This document shows, piece after piece, positions 9,371 through 22,095 of a stretch of 64,000 nt of DNA. Below the pieces are notes generated by a model. The model was not told the DNA's origin and did not search any database. It saw only the letters and a program-made list of their open reading frames with translations. Source of the stretch: Gorsachius magnificus (taxonomy: Eukaryota > Chordata > Aves > Pelecaniformes > Ardeidae); contig CM067084.1 of assembly GCA_034008185.1 (NCBI GenBank), positions 66,808,612 to 66,872,611 of the forward strand, in the 5' to 3' direction. The stretch's first letter is position 1. Each line of letters starts with the position of its first letter. Both the position numbers and the translations under genes were made by a program.

Positions 9371-11114
9371 CCTGCCCACGTCTCAGTTCCAGCTGCTGTC
9401 AACCATGTGGCATAAATGCCTAAAAATCCAAACAATGGGTGAGTGCCCTTTATTCCAGAGAAGAAATGGAGAATAGGGTATGTCAGGGAGAACTGCTCTT
9501 TTAATGCACAGAAATGCTGGGTGGCTTAACGAACGTTTACAAAAGACTTTGAGTACCAGGGTGAGGAAGGATGCTATAAAGGCAGAAAATATTGTTTTGT
9601 CGGGATGCTTCTCAGCTGTGTTTCTTCTCTTTTTGGGACTGAATGAGTTGGGAATTTATCTCTTTTTTTTTCCCCCAACACTTACAATGTTTTGTTCCCT
9701 CCTTGGCATTTGTCAAAGGTAACACTGCAAACGGGAAGAGTTGCCAACATGAAGACCATCCCTTTCTGGGAGCCATGTGTTCCATGGGTTTGCCATGCAG
9801 AGTCTGCCAGTTCACAAACAGGCCACAGGTAGCTCTTGATGGACCAGTGCCTAAATCCCTGTGGCTCTTCAATGCCATCTGGCTGCTGGGGTCCCTGGGA
9901 CAGTTTTGGGGAACCCATCCAGCCCCAGCTGGATGCTGCCATGCGGCACCCCGCTAATCTACCTCCGGCTGGGTGGGGGCTGGCAGGACACTTCTTCCCC
10001 CATTTCCCCAGCCTGGGCAAAACCAAGTTGCTTTTTGGGCTGCTTTTATGGCAGAGATGGTGTTAAATATCAGTTGATCTGGTAACCTCTCTTCCTACTG
10101 CTTCATTCTGAAGGAAAACAAGGGAAAAATAAAAGGGCCTTTTCCTCTTTTATTTGTCGTGGTACTAATTGCTGTATTACAGCTTTTTCCAAGACCAATT
10201 ACATACTGTTTGGGGAGATTAGCAGAGTGCAAAACCTACTGTGGTTTATTATACAGTGATGGCTCATGGAAGAAAAGTAGCTGAATTCAAGCCCTTACTA
10301 TTTTCTGTATTTATCCCAATGCAGGTTTCATAGATACATATATACATAATAGGACCTGCACAACAGCCAGCAATGTTTAAAACAGAATTTCTTCCCCACG
10401 AGGGAATGAATAAGAGTCATTTGTCATATGTTTCCTTTAATTCATGGCTACAGAGCATTTTAGAATTGCTTGATGTAAATCTGTCTCATCTATTTGACAA
10501 CTCTGATATTGAGTCATTCATTTTTATTCTATGACTTAAAAAATTCTATATTGCAGCTGGAGATGGGTGGCTAAAGTGCTAGTTTTGGACTATGGCTCGA
10601 ATGTAACAATAGCTTTTGACCCTAGCTCCAGTCCCAAGGAAAGTGAATTTGGCAATCTCCTTTCAATTCATAGTGAATAGCTGTTCACATAAAAAAATCA
10701 GCACCTACCATTTGTCATACTTGGCAGCTTCTGCTTAAGAATGGTCCAGAACTGTATTACCATGGAAACTAAATTACCTACTCCTACTCCTGGCTCAGAA
10801 GGTGATTTCAGCCAGTTGTGGAGGTTTCATATCGCTGACAGAAGGAGGGGGGGGTAACCTGGGGGAACTGCAACACGTACGACCCATAAGTACGCTTGTA
10901 TCAGTCCTCCGTTTTGAATATTGCCATCTTCTGGTCGCGTGCCGTTGGGTTCAGGCCAAATGGCTTTCTTACACATCGCAATTTATTTACTGATTTTTAT
11001 TATGATAACAGCTACCGGCACCAATCAGGACCAGGACCGTGTTCTGGTTAGTGCTGTACATACATATGTTTAGAGACAGTTTCTACTGGCAAGCATGGGA
11101 GGTTCCATACATTC
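9371..11114. other. Non-coding stretch
   Basis: No gene is recognised. Overlapping frames of 60-114 codons at 9612-10085 on both strands have no family features. A G-run (GGAGGGGGGGG, about 10844-10854) is the only low-complexity feature of note. Confidence 0.5.
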
Positions 11115-11245
11115 CGTTTTAACTAGAAAATTAAAATGAGATAAGTGATTTGTCCAAGATTACACAGGAAAGTGGTGGCAGACCTAGCAAATGAATGCCC
11201 CTTTCTTTAGACTCAGCCCTGTCAAACCACTTTATCCTCCTTTAG
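11115..11245 (-). repeat. MIR-like SINE fragment (minus strand)
   Basis: The run GATAAGTGATTTGTCCAAGA, TTACACAGGAAAGTGGTGGC and AGACCTAGCAAATGAATGCC, then TTAGACTCAGCCCTGTCAAACCACTT, follows the reverse complement of MIR: 'ttaagtgacttgcccaaggtcacacagctagtaagtggcagagc...' and '...ccgtgctcttaaccac'. Order and spacing fit well. Confidence 0.7.
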
Positions 11246-11729
11246 AATTACTCCTAATCTAGGCAAACTGGTAATACCACATGGTTGGATACTTTTTGTT
11301 TCCTGCCATCTACCAAAAGGCTGCTGATTCACAGAATGGTATTTTATTTAAGGCTGCTCAGTCCTGGAATGAACAAACATAATGGATTAGAGATCAATGT
11401 TTACTGGACACTGAAAGTTTTTAAGGTTAATTACATACTGTATGTTGATTTTGTAACTGTAAGCAAAAACTCTGCTGTAACCACTCCATTCTTCAATAAT
11501 GACTGAAACAAAAGATCATTTCAGTCTGCTGAGCCGCATACGCCACCCTTTTCCCTCCTAGATACTGCTTCTTGGTGAGATGTGCACTAGTGGAAAGACT
11601 AGAAAATAAATAAAGATACAGATAGCAGTCTAATATGGATCCCTCTTAAACTCATAGAGCTAGAAACTCAGCAGAGAGAAACAAAAGGAGCTTTGCCATT
11701 GCTAGAGTGTGTTTGAGTGAGGATGGGAG
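11246..11729. other. Non-coding stretch
   Basis: A 73-codon plus-strand frame (11285-11506) has no recognisable motif. No other feature is recognised. Confidence 0.5.
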
Positions 11730-12450
11730 AGCCGTGAGCATCCCGTGACGGTTCGGCTCTGAGGGCTGAGCCCTGACATTGGGACTGCGGTGCGAGCAGT
11801 GCATCTGGGAGAATTCAGGAGCAGCCCCTGTGGTTGGACTGGCTTTGTTTTTAAGAGATGACAGCTCTGCAAAGGCTACTAGGCCTTGCTACTGGGCTGG
11901 TAAAATCAGGCAGAAAAGTACAGTGAGGCATGGGCTGTTGAGGTCTCTTTCCTACACCGTGGAGAAGCCCCAGCCAAACCCACAGGAACCCTGCCTCGTG
12001 CAGGGATCGCCAGCCCGAGGACTGCTGCTTTGCAGAGACTGGCAGGGGAAAGTCCTCCCTCCGCTCCCCGCCTGCTCGCCCTGTGCAGTGGGGCCACACC
12101 AGCAGTGGCTGCAGCTGAAGCCTTCTCCTGAGTGGCATCTGTGCCTCCTGACATGCCCTTCCCTTGACACCGCCAGAGCCAGCACCAGAGCCCCTTTCCA
12201 TCTGGGCCGGAGGAGATGTGTGCGAGGGGATGTGCTATCTGGGCTCTGCTGTGAGGACCTGGCTGGCTGTGGCTGTGGGCCCGTTGTCGGTCCTTGACCC
12301 AGTGCCAGACCACTCCTGCTCCTCTGGGCAGCAACAGAACAACAGCATCAGGAGCTGCTGGTGGCCACCAGACCATCATCCCTCTTTGGCACCTCCCTCC
12401 ACAGGGTGCTGAGTGTGGACACCCTTCTTGCTTTGCCCTTGCCACGGCGC
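11730..12450. other. GC-richer patch with long overlapping frames
   Basis: This is a GC-rich interval of about 700 bases. A 172-codon plus-strand frame (11779-12297) and a 179-codon minus-strand frame (11906-12445) overlap in antisense. Neither shows domains, a signal peptide, repeats or a recognisable family. Both are rich in Pro, Ala, Gly, Cys and Ser in the way random GC-rich translations are. I see no strong splice or promoter signals. I treat it as non-coding or of unknown role. Confidence 0.4.
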
Positions 12451-12699
12451 TGGCAGAGAATTTGGGTCCCTTCTGCTCTGCTTTTGCTTTTTATATGCAT
12501 CTTTCCTATTTAAGTGTCACAGATCACTGCACCAGCTGATTAGCCTATACATGGATGGAATATAAAAGAGCAAGTCCCCAAGTTGTAGGTAAGACCTTTT
12601 GTGAGATTGACTGGCTAAAAATAAATCAGAAATTGGCTTTGAGCGTTTGAGAATCTGTTTCTTCCTCAGGCCACGGGAAAGCAGAGCAAGGGGTAGCAC
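12451..12699. other. Non-coding stretch
   Basis: No feature is recognised. Confidence 0.5.
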
Positions 12700-12733
12700 T
12701 TCATAATTAATTATGAATTTATAATTAATTTGA
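12700..12733. promoter_or_regulatory. Perfect 18-bp TAATTA palindrome with adjacent homeodomain-like site
   Basis: TTCATAATTAATTATGAA at 12700-12717 is a perfect inverted repeat containing two overlapping TAATTA cores. A further TATAATTAATTT follows within 6 bases (about 12720-12731). TAATTA is the core recognition sequence of many homeodomain proteins. Palindromic arrangement favours dimer binding in that family. A regulatory role is inference; AT-rich DNA can produce such sites by chance. Confidence 0.35.
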
Positions 12734-13249
12734 AGCCTGAATCAACAGCCTACTAGTAGAGCTGCTATTACTTGCTTTGTGTTCCCACAGTCTGTCATAG
12801 AGTTTGATTCTCACAAGCAGGTTTCAAAATTTCAGGACCTTTTTTCTGTTCAGTTTGCATTTTTTCAGCCTATTAGTCTTGTGTACAACTCTGGGTTTTG
12901 ATAATTTTTCTGTTTAAGGGACTAGATCAATAGCCATATTTTGGGTCTCTAGACTATACATGTGAGCGCAAACAAAGTTACCCTCCCTGGGTAGGAAAGA
13001 TTTGTTTATTCGTGTAGGCTTATGTATTGTTTTGAAGGCTCGTTCTTTTGATGGATAAACAATGCAAAAATATTCTGTGCTTCTGCAGCACATAATCTGA
13101 TGTTCACCATGTGCAAAGTCTCCTTACTCCGTGCAATAAACGAACAAAACTTCTCTCCCCACAGAGTTGCACAGAACTTAAGCAGATTGGAGGAGTGGGA
13201 TTTTGGAAAGCATTTGAAGCTGACCTTTCCCTACCTCCCTCCTAAAGCT
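12734..13249. other. Non-coding stretch
   Basis: No gene or repeat is recognised. The sequence is AT-rich and unique. Confidence 0.5.
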
Positions 13250-13322
13250 GGTGGTTAAAATTCCTGCTGACTTCAAGGAGAGCAGAGCTGGGTCAGCGTT
13301 GAACACTTCTGAAAATCCCACC
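13250..13322. repeat. Ancient amniote repeat fragment ('ctgaaaatcccac' type)
   Basis: AATTCCTGCTGACTTCAAGG, then CAGCGTTGAACACTTCTGAA and AATCCCACC, resembles the old repeat pattern 'gctgacttcaatgggagc...gtgctcagcacttctgaaaatc'. The match is spread over about 70 bases with several differences. Confidence 0.42.
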
Positions 13323-15180
13323 TGTAAAGCCTGCAGAGTTCATTATAGGGGCAAAAATTTGTATAAAACCCAGCAGGGACGTACAGAAATTGTTAGCAGC
13401 TTATTAATGGCCTCCATGGTGGATGTGTGTATTGAATTTAATTGGGCTACATCCCAGTAAGGTTCTGATATGCTTCTGATTAATTTTCTCTGCAGTCTAC
13501 CCTTTACTTCTCCTCTTAGCAACCGGACAGACGCTCCATGTTTGCACTTGCATAAAAGACTGGCAGTGAAATAAAGCATGCAGGTAATTATTTATTATGC
13601 CCCAAGGAAGAGCAGTGAGCGAGGTAGGCCCTTAGTTGATGCAGTTGGATGCTAGCAGTTTGGTATCAATCCCTCTTGATGTCGTCCTAAAACAAAGTAG
13701 TGTTAAATGTGATACTATTTAATTTTGCGGGTACAAGCATGGTTAAGTTTCTTTGTATAAGGTCTGGTTAGTAATGCGAAGACTTAAAGCAAGCTTTGAG
13801 CACAGTGACACCCTTGAAAGGGCAGGTTATATTTATTTTGTGTTGTGTCAAGGGCATGCTGCTTGCTAACTGCAATTAGACAGTGTGTCTGGAGGTCTGT
13901 GTCCAAATAGCGAAGACATCTTTGCAGAGTATAAAAGGACTATTGTGTTAGTCCTCGGGTCTTGAAGGGTATGAAGATTCCTCCCTCTCCCACCTGTTAT
14001 TACTCATATTTGGTTACTTTTATGTAAATCCAGTGATGAGGAGAGCTGACAAGGCTGTGACAAAGAAATTTCACCTTTTCCACTGAAACAGGGCTTTTAT
14101 TGTTGACTAATACTGTCTTAGTCCTCTGCAAAGGAAAGAAAGAGATGCTGTTGAAAATCCCATAATTAGCAGCTTAAGGTATAAACCATATAGAACTCTG
14201 TGTTCTACCATAAGCCCCTTAATTAGCTTTGTAGGGTCTGTTTAAAAGCAAACAGACATGCATCCTTATCACTAAATAATTATTTGCAAATAAACTCTTT
14301 CTCAACACATCTTAGGAAAACACAAGATTATTAGTTGTCAGAGTTAAGTCAGCTGAGTAGCTGAAAAAGCATGAAAAGAGCTACAGAATTTCTTTTCAGA
14401 ATCCTGCTCTCTTTGGCTTTATTTCTCTAAAGCTTGATTTATCAAGAGGAGAATACAGTATTTGGTTTCCCCACAAGTAAGCTCTTTTCATGTTTTGTCT
14501 TTGAAATGAAAATCGTCTTTTGGAACAAATATCTGCTCTATCAGATAACTGCATGCTTGTCATCCCTAACAGTGTGCTGGCAGGAAGGCTGGGCGAGGAT
14601 TTCTCTGCAGTACATTGAGTGCACATTGCTGGCACTAGATCAAGAATCAATTCCTCTGATATCGAAATATTGACTTTGCATGGCCAGTCTGATTTAAATG
14701 CTTATCATTCTTGACTTTGTAGGCTACATACATACTGCAAACATTTTTCATGTGGGTCTGAGAGTAAACATCTTTACAGCTGCCTGGCCATTTCTAGCAG
14801 AGTAACAAAGGGGCTGTGTGTGCGGATGGGAGCCTGTGTGAGATGGCCAGGAGAGGAACATGACCGCCACATCTGCACAGGGCCCCTTTAGAAGAAGTTG
14901 GGAAAGGTATTTTTAATGCTCGGAATTACTCAGTGTTGTTCCTCCGCGTTTCATTGCTCGGTCTGGATGGGTATTGACCACAGAGCTGAAGAAAGGGAGA
15001 ACACAAACCCTAGCACAATTATTAAAACATTTTGAAATATTTGTGATGTGAAATAACAATAATACTACTAATAAAAGAGGTAAAGATAATTTCCCATAGG
15101 CAATCAGAACACCTATTAAGTTAGCAACGACATTTAATTGGCTTTATTGTATGCTTCAGTGAGGAAGACAATGGATCTTG
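13323..15180. other. Non-coding stretch
   Basis: No gene is recognised; frames are under 85 codons. An imperfect inverted repeat pairs AAAGGGGCTGTG (about 14807-14818) with CACAGGGCCCCTTT (about 14876-14889). The rest is unique AT-rich DNA. Confidence 0.5.
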
Positions 15181-15320
15181 TGGGTGCGCAAGTGGAACGC
15201 ATTTGCATTTCATAGATGATTAAAATAGATTTGATTGCATTTGTCTGAAGCCTGGCAAGTGAGGGCACATCTGCCGCGTTCGATGTGCCCCGCGTTTCCT
15301 GGGACTAATGGAGTGCACTG
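15181..15320. promoter_or_regulatory. Candidate conserved non-coding element with octamer motif
   Basis: An ATTTGCAT octamer (POU-type core) lies at 15201-15208. It is followed by GATGATTA and TTTGATTGCATTTG within 35 bases, then a short CpG-containing stretch. The sequence has no repeat signatures. Candidate status is inferred from motif density only. Confidence 0.25.
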
Positions 15321-17733
15321 AGTCACCGCGAGACGGGCTTTTACCTCTGCAAGTCCCACGACACCTTCTGCTGCATGGCCAGCTTCTTTGTTAGCTCTGG
15401 AGACCTCTTCTTATAAAGAATTGATGTAAAGTGGAGCAAGACAGGAAGGATTCGAGGCAGTGAACTTGTCTTCATCTGGTTATGCGAGAGCCCTTGGGCT
15501 TTCTGCTGCTTCAAGGTAGAATTTATAAGGTGAGATGAAAGGTAATTTAAGTCATTAATTTGTGTTAAGGGCTGGCAGAACAACAACGGTGCATTTAATC
15601 TCGTGCAGAAAAAATCAGCGATTTCCAGCGTAGGGGTCAGAATTAGGGGTCTGATTTCCTCTTCCACTCAGCATAAAAAGGGCTGCTTCAAAATGGAGAT
15701 TTTTATTTACTAGAAACATAAAGCTGAGCTAACTGACTTCGAAAAAAACATCCAAGAGCTTTAAATATAATATAGAAACAAATTAATTAATGGTACTAAA
15801 ATGTTTTCCTCATGCTTTTCATTACTTTCCCATCTAAATTCAACATGACAAGTACACTCCTGGCAGCACTTCAGCTCGGACTTGTCACCCGCCACCTGAG
15901 CCTGGGGCTGTGGTGAAGGGCAGGGGCTGCCCTTGATTTTGCACAGGGGTGAAGCCCTCGCCGCCTGCCAGCCCACCTTTCCCTCCCCAACTCAGTGGCA
16001 GCTTGGCAGCTTTCTTTTGGGCAGTGTGTGCTTTTTTGTCAGCCAGCATGACCATCCCAGGGCTGATGAGTAACTCACGGTGCTCCTGTCCATCTCTGTT
16101 ACTTCCTCCGCTGCCCCCGATGTGTCTCCTGGCCCCTTATCAGGGTCCTTGTCTATGGATTTCTGCTCTTTATTGTTTTCTGCACTCTAAGGTGCCTTCT
16201 ATTTTTGCTCCCTTTGTGTTGCCTCTGCTCTTGCTACGCGTTGTGCTCTGCTGTCCCTTATACTCACAGCGTTGCTCTCTTTCATGTGCCAAATGACTGC
16301 TCTTCCCTCTTTGAGAAATTTCTCTTAAAACCACACTGCCCTTACATCAAAGAGTGAAACAAAGATGAGCTGGCTTGACTGGGAGAACCTGGAAAATATG
16401 CCTCCTCATCTGATGAAAGCGGCTTGTCCTGGGCACTAATATTTCGGAATAGCTGGACGTGTTCAACCGCAGTGACAATGGCTTTCTAAAGAAGCAGGTT
16501 GCTTGGATGGTTCCCATGCTGCCGCCTCCAGTAGTCCCTGGGTGACTGTGGGCATGACTCTGCCCCTCACCATCCTGGTGGGATGTTGGGGTTCCTAATA
16601 GTGCCTTTCAGTCCTGGTCCTTGCTTATAGCATCTCTACAGCTCTGTACCAGCTCTAGTGTTGCCCGTTTCTTGCCTTTCACACTTTCCATTGCTCAGTT
16701 CCCTCAGGAACAGCCCTGGCACCGCCCAACCAGGAAGGAGTGGAGCAAATGGACCTTCTGCCTTTAGGAGAGCTCAGATACCACCCATGCCTTGTGCTTT
16801 TCACTGGGATCTCCCTGTAGTCCCTGCTTCCTGAAGTCCTCTTCTCCTGACCATGGCCATGTCTTGTTGGTCTGGACTGTGCCTGCATGTGGTGTAGGAC
16901 ATGCTCCACAGTTTGGGTGGTGGCCATGTGGAGATGGAGCACACAGGTGCTGGAGTTTTGTTTGAACAATGTTGTGTTTGGAAAGAAAACAGAAAATTAC
17001 TGGTGATGTATATAGCATTGTTAAAACCATAATTAAAGTTTGCCTGTTGTGAGTCTGATTTTAATCATGCACATGTTGCATTTTTTTTCCTTTTACTTAA
17101 ATGAAGTATTCCCATTGAGAAAGAGTGCTAACAAAAAATTTCTAACCATTTATTGCCAAAGCTTTTCCCTTCAGCTTTGTTGCTACTTAATCTTAGCCCC
17201 TGGAGGCAAGTTGCACATATTAACCTGTCAGAGCAATATTAAAATTGTGTGACACTTAGGAATATATTCAGAAAGTCCATAAAACCATCATAATGGCTCT
17301 GGTTTTCCTCCTCATCTGGTCATACACTTTAACACCATTTCTCCATATATTGTACCTCTGTTTAATGTGGTCTTCCAGTTGGAAAGGTCTTCTTGGAGGT
17401 TTTCGGATCACTGGCCAGAGAAATGGGTGCCTTCACTTCTGTTCATCACTGGTCTAGCGTCTCTAAGACTTCAAGATGCAGGCAACGGAGCCACAATTCA
17501 AGGCCTCCTTTGGTTACTTCCACTCGGCTGTAAGGAAAACAGCAGGATAAAAGTTGGAGTTGGGTCCTTCTGGATGCTAACTGATGGAGTAGTGTAGGCT
17601 GTTATCTCCATAGAAAAATTAACAAGCAGCCTGACCTGTGTCTGCTTATGCACAACTCCCTTTTATAAATTACTGATGATTATTTGTTTGTTGTGAATCC
17701 CCTAATGGACTGAGGCATTTTATTAACCTTTAG
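15321..17733. other. Non-coding stretch
   Basis: No gene is recognised. The longest frames (108 codons minus at 15341-15667 and 115 codons plus at 15949-16296) lack family motifs. The second is a C/T-rich stretch whose translation is low in complexity (Leu, Pro, Ser, Cys). Confidence 0.5.
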
Positions 17734-17788
17734 GGAAGGTCTGTTTCTCAGGTGCCGTTGGCCATCCTTTCTGAGGATGGAGGGAGAG
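17734..17788 (+). other. Weak exon-like segment
   Basis: A TTTTATTAACCTTTAG acceptor-like sequence precedes 55 bases that end in GAGAG before GTAAGTAAA, a near-ideal donor. The segment is open in one frame (GRSVSQVPLAILSEDGGR). It is very short, and the acceptor tract is interrupted by purines. It could easily be chance. Confidence 0.15.
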
Positions 17789-20700
17789 GTAAGTAAATGT
17801 CAGGGGAAGAGGAGCTTGGGTAGTGAAGAATTATGATTAATGTCATCTGCTTTTGAATAATGTTTTTACTTATAGGTTTCAGATTGGTAAATATAGATTT
17901 GGGCATCCAGCTTTAGACACACAGTGTCAGAGTCTGGGAAACAAACATTTCAGACGGGCGCCCTGGATTCTGCAGTCGAGAGCAGTCCCTGCATAATACA
18001 AATTGCTGTTTCCGCATGACGACACAGACACCAAACTGAGGGGGAAATATGGCTTTCAGCTTCAGTAGTGTTTATCTGTGATAAACGCCTGGAATATTCT
18101 TTATCAGGGCATAATAAATATATAGTGGTGTTTAGGCCCCTCCATGAAGCAATACACTTTGGAATATAAAAATCATAATTAATACACAGGTCATGAGTTT
18201 GTAGATTTCATTTTCATTCGGCTAAGGAAAAATGTTTCTTGTTTGCAAGTCAGTAAGCATATACATGCTAAAAAATTGTTTACCGTGTTTCAGAAACACA
18301 AACATAAGGCTAAATTAAGCTTGATCAGTCAAGTCTGACTGTATCCTCTTTAATACAGCACGGTTGGCAACTCTAATCTTGAAGCTTGCAAGCTGTAGAA
18401 AAAGCATAATTTTCATACACCTTTGGGAGAGAGGATCCTTTCCTCATAGCTAAGAAGTTTCTCTCACTAGCTCAGAAAGAAAAATGTTCATATGCAACAG
18501 AAAGATCTTTATTTGAAGGCAAAAATAGCGCCTCTCTGTCATGTGCTCTAATTAACTTGCTGTGATGTCGCTCTGGTGATGGACACAGAAATAGACATTT
18601 GCTTTCCTAAATCCCGAAGTAGAAAATGAGGCATGAGTCAGGAGGATACAAGAGGGCAGAACTCATTTTCTTTTAATTACTTTTATTCAGGTTATATCAT
18701 CCAGCAGCTGTTCAAGTTTCATTTTGAGAAGTTGAATCCTTCTGAAATCCCAGCATGTCATTTTTGATGGGACTTACTCTCTTCTCCTTTATACATATAG
18801 GTTTTTTATCTTAGTGCTGATAGAGAAAGTAGATGTGATGAACAGCATTCCCGTTCACTGTTGAGGGATATAATTGGACACCAACTCTCTGCCAATAAAT
18901 GGAGGAAGAGGAAACGCTCTGCAAAAAACATGGCCAAATAATATGAGAGTTCTCATTACTGAGCAAATAGCCGGGGAAGTGTTTAACCTTTTCTCAAGTT
19001 GGCGTACATGTGTACCAAGGCCCGCTTTGAGGAAAATTGGTGTGATTCGTAGCTGCGTGGTGTTTCAGATGGGTGTGCAGGCTCATCACAGCCTCTGCTT
19101 AGCAACTGAGTTTTGGGCAGCTTTGCTCACTGTGGATCTAGACAGGGCTGGCAAAATTAAAGCTGTAACTAGATTGATGTTACTCCCCAGTGGCTATCTC
19201 TGCTTTTTAGTCTGCAAGGTAGGTTTGGCAGAGGGCTGAGGATGGCCCTCCAGAGGTACATTCCTGCTGAGAACTTGCCAATCCTCTGGCCACTGCCACC
19301 AATATCTGTGGTGCTCAGTCAAGCCCTCAGTCCCTCTGCCTCTGTTCCTCTCCTCTGAAATGAGAATAATATGACTCTGTTCTCCACTAATATATGAAAT
19401 TAAAGACGTAATGTCTCCTGAACCATCACATGCATTCTGCTGCTGAGCCCCACCATGTGGCTGTAAATGCTGCTGAAGGGAGTCAATGCCCCTGAGAAGC
19501 AGCAAGGGCTCATCTTCTTCTAGAGGAGGCAATGGATGGACTTGCTGAGGACTGCATACACTTACCACTTAAAATATTTCCACTCATTTTCCTGCCTTTT
19601 TGTGAAAGAGTAGGAAATTTTGGATAAACATTACTTAGAAAATTCTGATTTTCAGTTCCTCTTTTGTTGTGGCCCCTGGCTTTTTCTAGTGATGAACAAA
19701 GGACTTCTATATGTGTCAGTGGCCTTATTTTTGACTACAAGGTCTGTAAACACATTCTCCCATAGAAGAGCCCTTCTATGCTTTTTTGCGGATAATGCTT
19801 TCTCGTGCCATCTTCGAGCACAGGAGATTGGGCGACAAGTAACTGCTTGGCCTTGTAATTTCAGATATGACCTCTGTCTGCTTCACTTCTGAAGGAATAC
19901 AGAGTGCTTGGGACAGCATGACAAAGGCTATGTAGAAAAAGCTAGAAGTATAGGTTAGTAAAAAAAATAAAAAGGAAAAAAGTTGAAAATAAGAAGGTCT
20001 GGATAGAAGCTACTCTATCTGCACTATTTTGAAGTTTTTTAGAAGTCTGTAAGGTCTCAAGCCTATTTTCTGTGTAAGTTTAGGATGCCTTGACAGCATA
20101 AATCAATATTTCAGTATTTAAAACATAGGAAATGAATTGTGTATAAAATGGAACTGCCTGAATGAATTTTGACAACAGTTCCTTTGTTGTCAATCCTAAA
20201 TATGCATTATTTATTTTTTATTGGTTTATTTTTTACAGATGTGGATGGTGATTAAGCCACTAATGTAAACTTGTATCCAAGCTTTAAAATGCATATTATT
20301 GGCCTGGTTGATAGTAATAATGTAGTTAAGTTATAAAACAGCTTTTGTTACAAACAACTCTACAAGCTTAAAATATATATATCAAACTACCGAATATATA
20401 AGAACCATTTTCATCCATACCTCTTACGTGGAGTGGCTGATTCATAGCTGATCCAGAACACATATAAAACTCCTACAAATGTATTTAGGAAAGGAAGTGA
20501 AGGCTATTTTAAATTTATGGTGAGTTGGAATTAGAAAGTGCCTACAACAGTGGAACTGAACACACAAACTACTCTGAAGAGAGTATCACATCCTTAGGAT
20601 TTACAGACTGACCAGGGATTTGATTTAATTTTCTACTTTCAAAGGACCACCTTTTCCCACTATCATGAGTAGCACGTTCTGCCTCTTGTTTCCCAACTTA

Positions 20701-22034
20701 ACAAGGGCATCGCTGTCAATCAGCATCACCAGATTACATAGCACAGACCTCTGTCCTGAAGGTCCCATGCGACCTTGGGTCCATCCTTGACCAGCTTCGC
20801 AGTTACTGGCATCAGCCTCTCCGAGTCAAACATAAAGGCTCAATACTGCATTTAAACCCTGAAGCCCACTCTGGTTTATGGCTTTCTTCTTTTTTTTATT
20901 CTTTGTTTAACCTGTTTTCCTCCCCTGCCCAGCAAGCTCTGTACATTTAAGAGTCTTCCAAATGGATGCAAATGGCACTTATTAGAAAAACAGAAAATCA
21001 CTCCCAGATAAAAGCCATCCCCAGCATGTTTTAATGTTCAAATTAGAGTACCCTCCCAAGCGCTAAAATGGGGTTTATAATGGAAATGCTGACATCCTCA
21101 CCAGACTCTATGCGCCTGTTGCTCTTTTCTCCTGCAAGTTATTAAAATCTAGCCTGGTTGCCTAAGAGACAGGGTAGCTACTTAGCAGATATTTAGCCAT
21201 CAGTAAAAATTAATGTCCTACAATGTATTTATTGGAAAAATACACTTAATTAAGTGCTCAAGTTATACAAGCCACCCACCAACTACAAGTGTGTTCTGGC
21301 AACAGAAGTATTGTTGTTACCGTGGTTCTGCTTCATGATGTTATTTTCTTAAGTAAATGCATTTTTCAGCCTAACAGTTCTGGCTACAGCATACTGATAA
21401 GATAACTCTGAACTAAAGGGAGCCATAGTATTTTTAGTCTCCATTTCCAGCTACGAGTAGTTCATTAGTGACACTGTTGTGAGAGTGTTGATTCATTAAG
21501 AGTCTGTCCATTAACAGTCTGACATTTGTATGTAGATGAAAAAGCCAGGAAAAGTAACAAGGCACTCAGCATTTTCTGCTATTTCTCTGGTACTTTTATC
21601 TTTTCCAATGTCAACAGGTGAGCCAGGAGCTTCCAACACTGTAAGTTTTAAGCTGAACCCAAATGTGTGCATTTTTTTTTTTAATTTCCCCACTTAATGT
21701 GATTCCAGGGGCAAATCTGTATTTTGCACATGTAAGAGGTCTAGTAGATGGCATCGGCATGCGAAAATCAGATGTGAAAGTTTTCTGTTCTTAAATTGCT
21801 TTTAATTGGAGCCTTAAAGGCTAACAGGGAAACACAGGGGAAAATATGACTTTTGCTTTGTTATTTAAATAGGCTGTTGGCCATATCCCTAAACTTTATA
21901 TGGCTTTGGATAGATTAGGAGCTCTCTGCTAAGCTATCAAATATGTCGTGCTCATGTAAATTCCTAGCAAATATATAAGTATGAATTTTTCATTGTTTAT
22001 CATTACCATTTAATTGTAGGACCAAATTCCATAG
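17789..22034. other. Non-coding stretch, AT-rich
   Basis: No gene is recognised. The 121- and 124-codon frames at 18874-19239 (plus) and 19194-19568 (minus) carry no motif. A short TA run lies at about 20372-20385 and a T11 run at 21672-21682. The interval 18000-18240 is AT-rich unique sequence that could include conserved non-coding DNA, but this cannot be told from one sequence. Confidence 0.5.
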
Positions 22035-22095
22035 CTTAACATTTATATAGCGCTTGATACTTTAAGCATTGCACAAATATTAACTAATTAATAAA
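22035..22095. repeat. MIR/L2-like ancient repeat fragment
   Basis: AACATTTATATAGCGCTTGA, then ATTGCACAAATATTAACTAA and TTAATAAAA, follows the pattern 'tttatatagcgctt...gcgctttacaaatattaactaattaatcctcac' seen in old MIR/L2-related repeats. The fragment is short. Confidence 0.4.

Noticed and set aside
11779..12445. Two antisense frames of 172 and 179 codons as real genes
   Set aside because: GC-rich composition lowers stop frequency; no domain, splice or promoter support; residue content matches random GC-rich translation.
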